A DNA stretch of 5,947 bases from Bacillota bacterium (GTDB taxonomy: Bacteria; Bacillota; Dehalobacteriia; UBA4068). The notes under the pieces were generated by a model. That model was not told where the DNA came from. It saw only the letters and a list, made by a program, of their open reading frames with translations, and made no database searches. Position 1 is the first letter of the stretch, and each line of letters starts with the position of its first letter. Position numbers and translations under genes: made by a program. This document shows positions 5,677-5,947 of the stretch, one piece after another. The stretch is from positions 1 to 5,947 of the forward strand of contig JAFSIU010000028.1 of the NCBI GenBank assembly GCA_017439615.1. Reading direction: 5' to 3'.

Positions 5677-5947
5677 ATGGCAAAACAGAAATTTGAAAGA
5701 ACAAAGCCCCACGTAAACGTTGGTACCATTGGCCACGTTGACCATGGTAAAACCACCTTGACCGCAGCAATCACTTCGGTATTGGCAAATGTCGGCGGTG
5801 CAGTAGCACAGGCATATGACCAGATCGACGCAGCTCCCGAAGAAAAAGCTCGTGGTATCACGATCAACACCGCACACGTAGAATATCAGACCGAAACCAG
5901 ACACTACGCACACGTAGACTGCCCCGGCCACGCTGACTATGTTAAAA
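5677..5947 (+). CDS. tuf: Translation elongation factor Tu (EF-Tu), 3'-truncated by the window end
   Basis: A GTPase that carries aminoacyl-tRNA to the ribosome A site in the cytoplasm. Only the first 90 of about 395-400 codons are present. The protein begins [20 protein letters not shown]. The P-loop GHVDHGKT (19-26) binds the nucleotide phosphates, [12 protein letters not shown] (59-70) is switch I with the magnesium-binding Thr62, and DCPGH (81-85) is the G3 motif with the catalytic His85. The start is set by AGGAGG eight bases upstream. In many Bacillota tuf follows fusA in the str operon. Here the kinase and a terminator precede it, and it has its own promoter, so this is either a second tuf copy or the lead gene of a separate unit. 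What follows is outside the window. Confidence 0.97.
   Translation, partial: MAKQKFERTKPHVNVGTIGHVDHGKTTLTAAITSVLANVGGAVAQAYDQIDAAPEEKARGITINTAHVEYQTETRHYAHVDCPGHADYVK

Noticed and set aside
5661..5931. Minus-strand frames opposite the start of tuf
   Set aside because: They lie wholly over the conserved EF-Tu coding sequence or its leader, and their composition follows from it.
1..5947. Mobile element, prophage, CRISPR array, tRNA or rRNA
   Set aside because: No transposase, integrase, spaced repeats, terminal inverted repeats, cloverleaf or rRNA sequence was recognised. Apart from short spacers, the window is filled by housekeeping and transport genes and the one unknown membrane protein.

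Overview
The window looks like ordinary chromosome of an anaerobic member of the Bacillota, possibly a Negativicutes species such as a Phascolarctobacterium relative. That placement is an inference. It rests on strong AGGAGG-type ribosome binding sites, sigma-70-like promoters in AT-rich spacers, U-tailed hairpin terminators, a low-to-mid GC content, a fused TRAP-TAXI permease, a LeuT-like sodium symporter with a MetS-type microprotein, and the EF-Tu amino-terminal sequence. No phage, insertion sequence, CRISPR array, rRNA or tRNA is visible.

Layout: (1) 2-1747 (+), the 3' part of a fused TRAP transporter permease, cut by the window start. (2) 1775-1824, a perfect 50-bp palindrome that can end transcription from both sides. 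(3) 1847-2587 (-), an unrecognised membrane protein with a charged helical cytoplasmic domain and about four membrane segments. (4) 2625-2646, a strong GC hairpin with a U-tract on the minus strand. (5) 2656-2757 (-), a 33-residue single-pass microprotein, the probable small subunit of the symporter. (6) 2762-4366 (-), a LeuT-like neurotransmitter:sodium symporter (NSS) family transporter. (7) 4367-4685, a divergent control region with a promoter for each direction, an inverted repeat at the symporter transcription start and a possible leader hairpin before the kinase. (8) 4686-5516 (+), a pyridoxal/pyridoxamine kinase with its own terminator. (9) 5595-5947 (+), a near-consensus promoter and the first 90 codons of tuf (EF-Tu), cut by the window end.

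The TRAP permease and the symporter are both ion-gradient-driven uptake systems, for organic acids and amino acids respectively. The symporter and microprotein are translationally close and form one transcription unit. The kinase recycles vitamin B6 for pyridoxal phosphate enzymes, many of which act on amino acids, but no sequence feature ties it to the symporter beyond the shared intergenic region. tuf starts a separate, highly expressed unit.

I did not find a convincing new multi-gene system. The observations most worth following are the unannotated microprotein, the unknown four-pass protein placed directly behind a terminator, the inverted repeat at the symporter start site, the alternative hairpins before the kinase, and the unusually long perfect palindrome.
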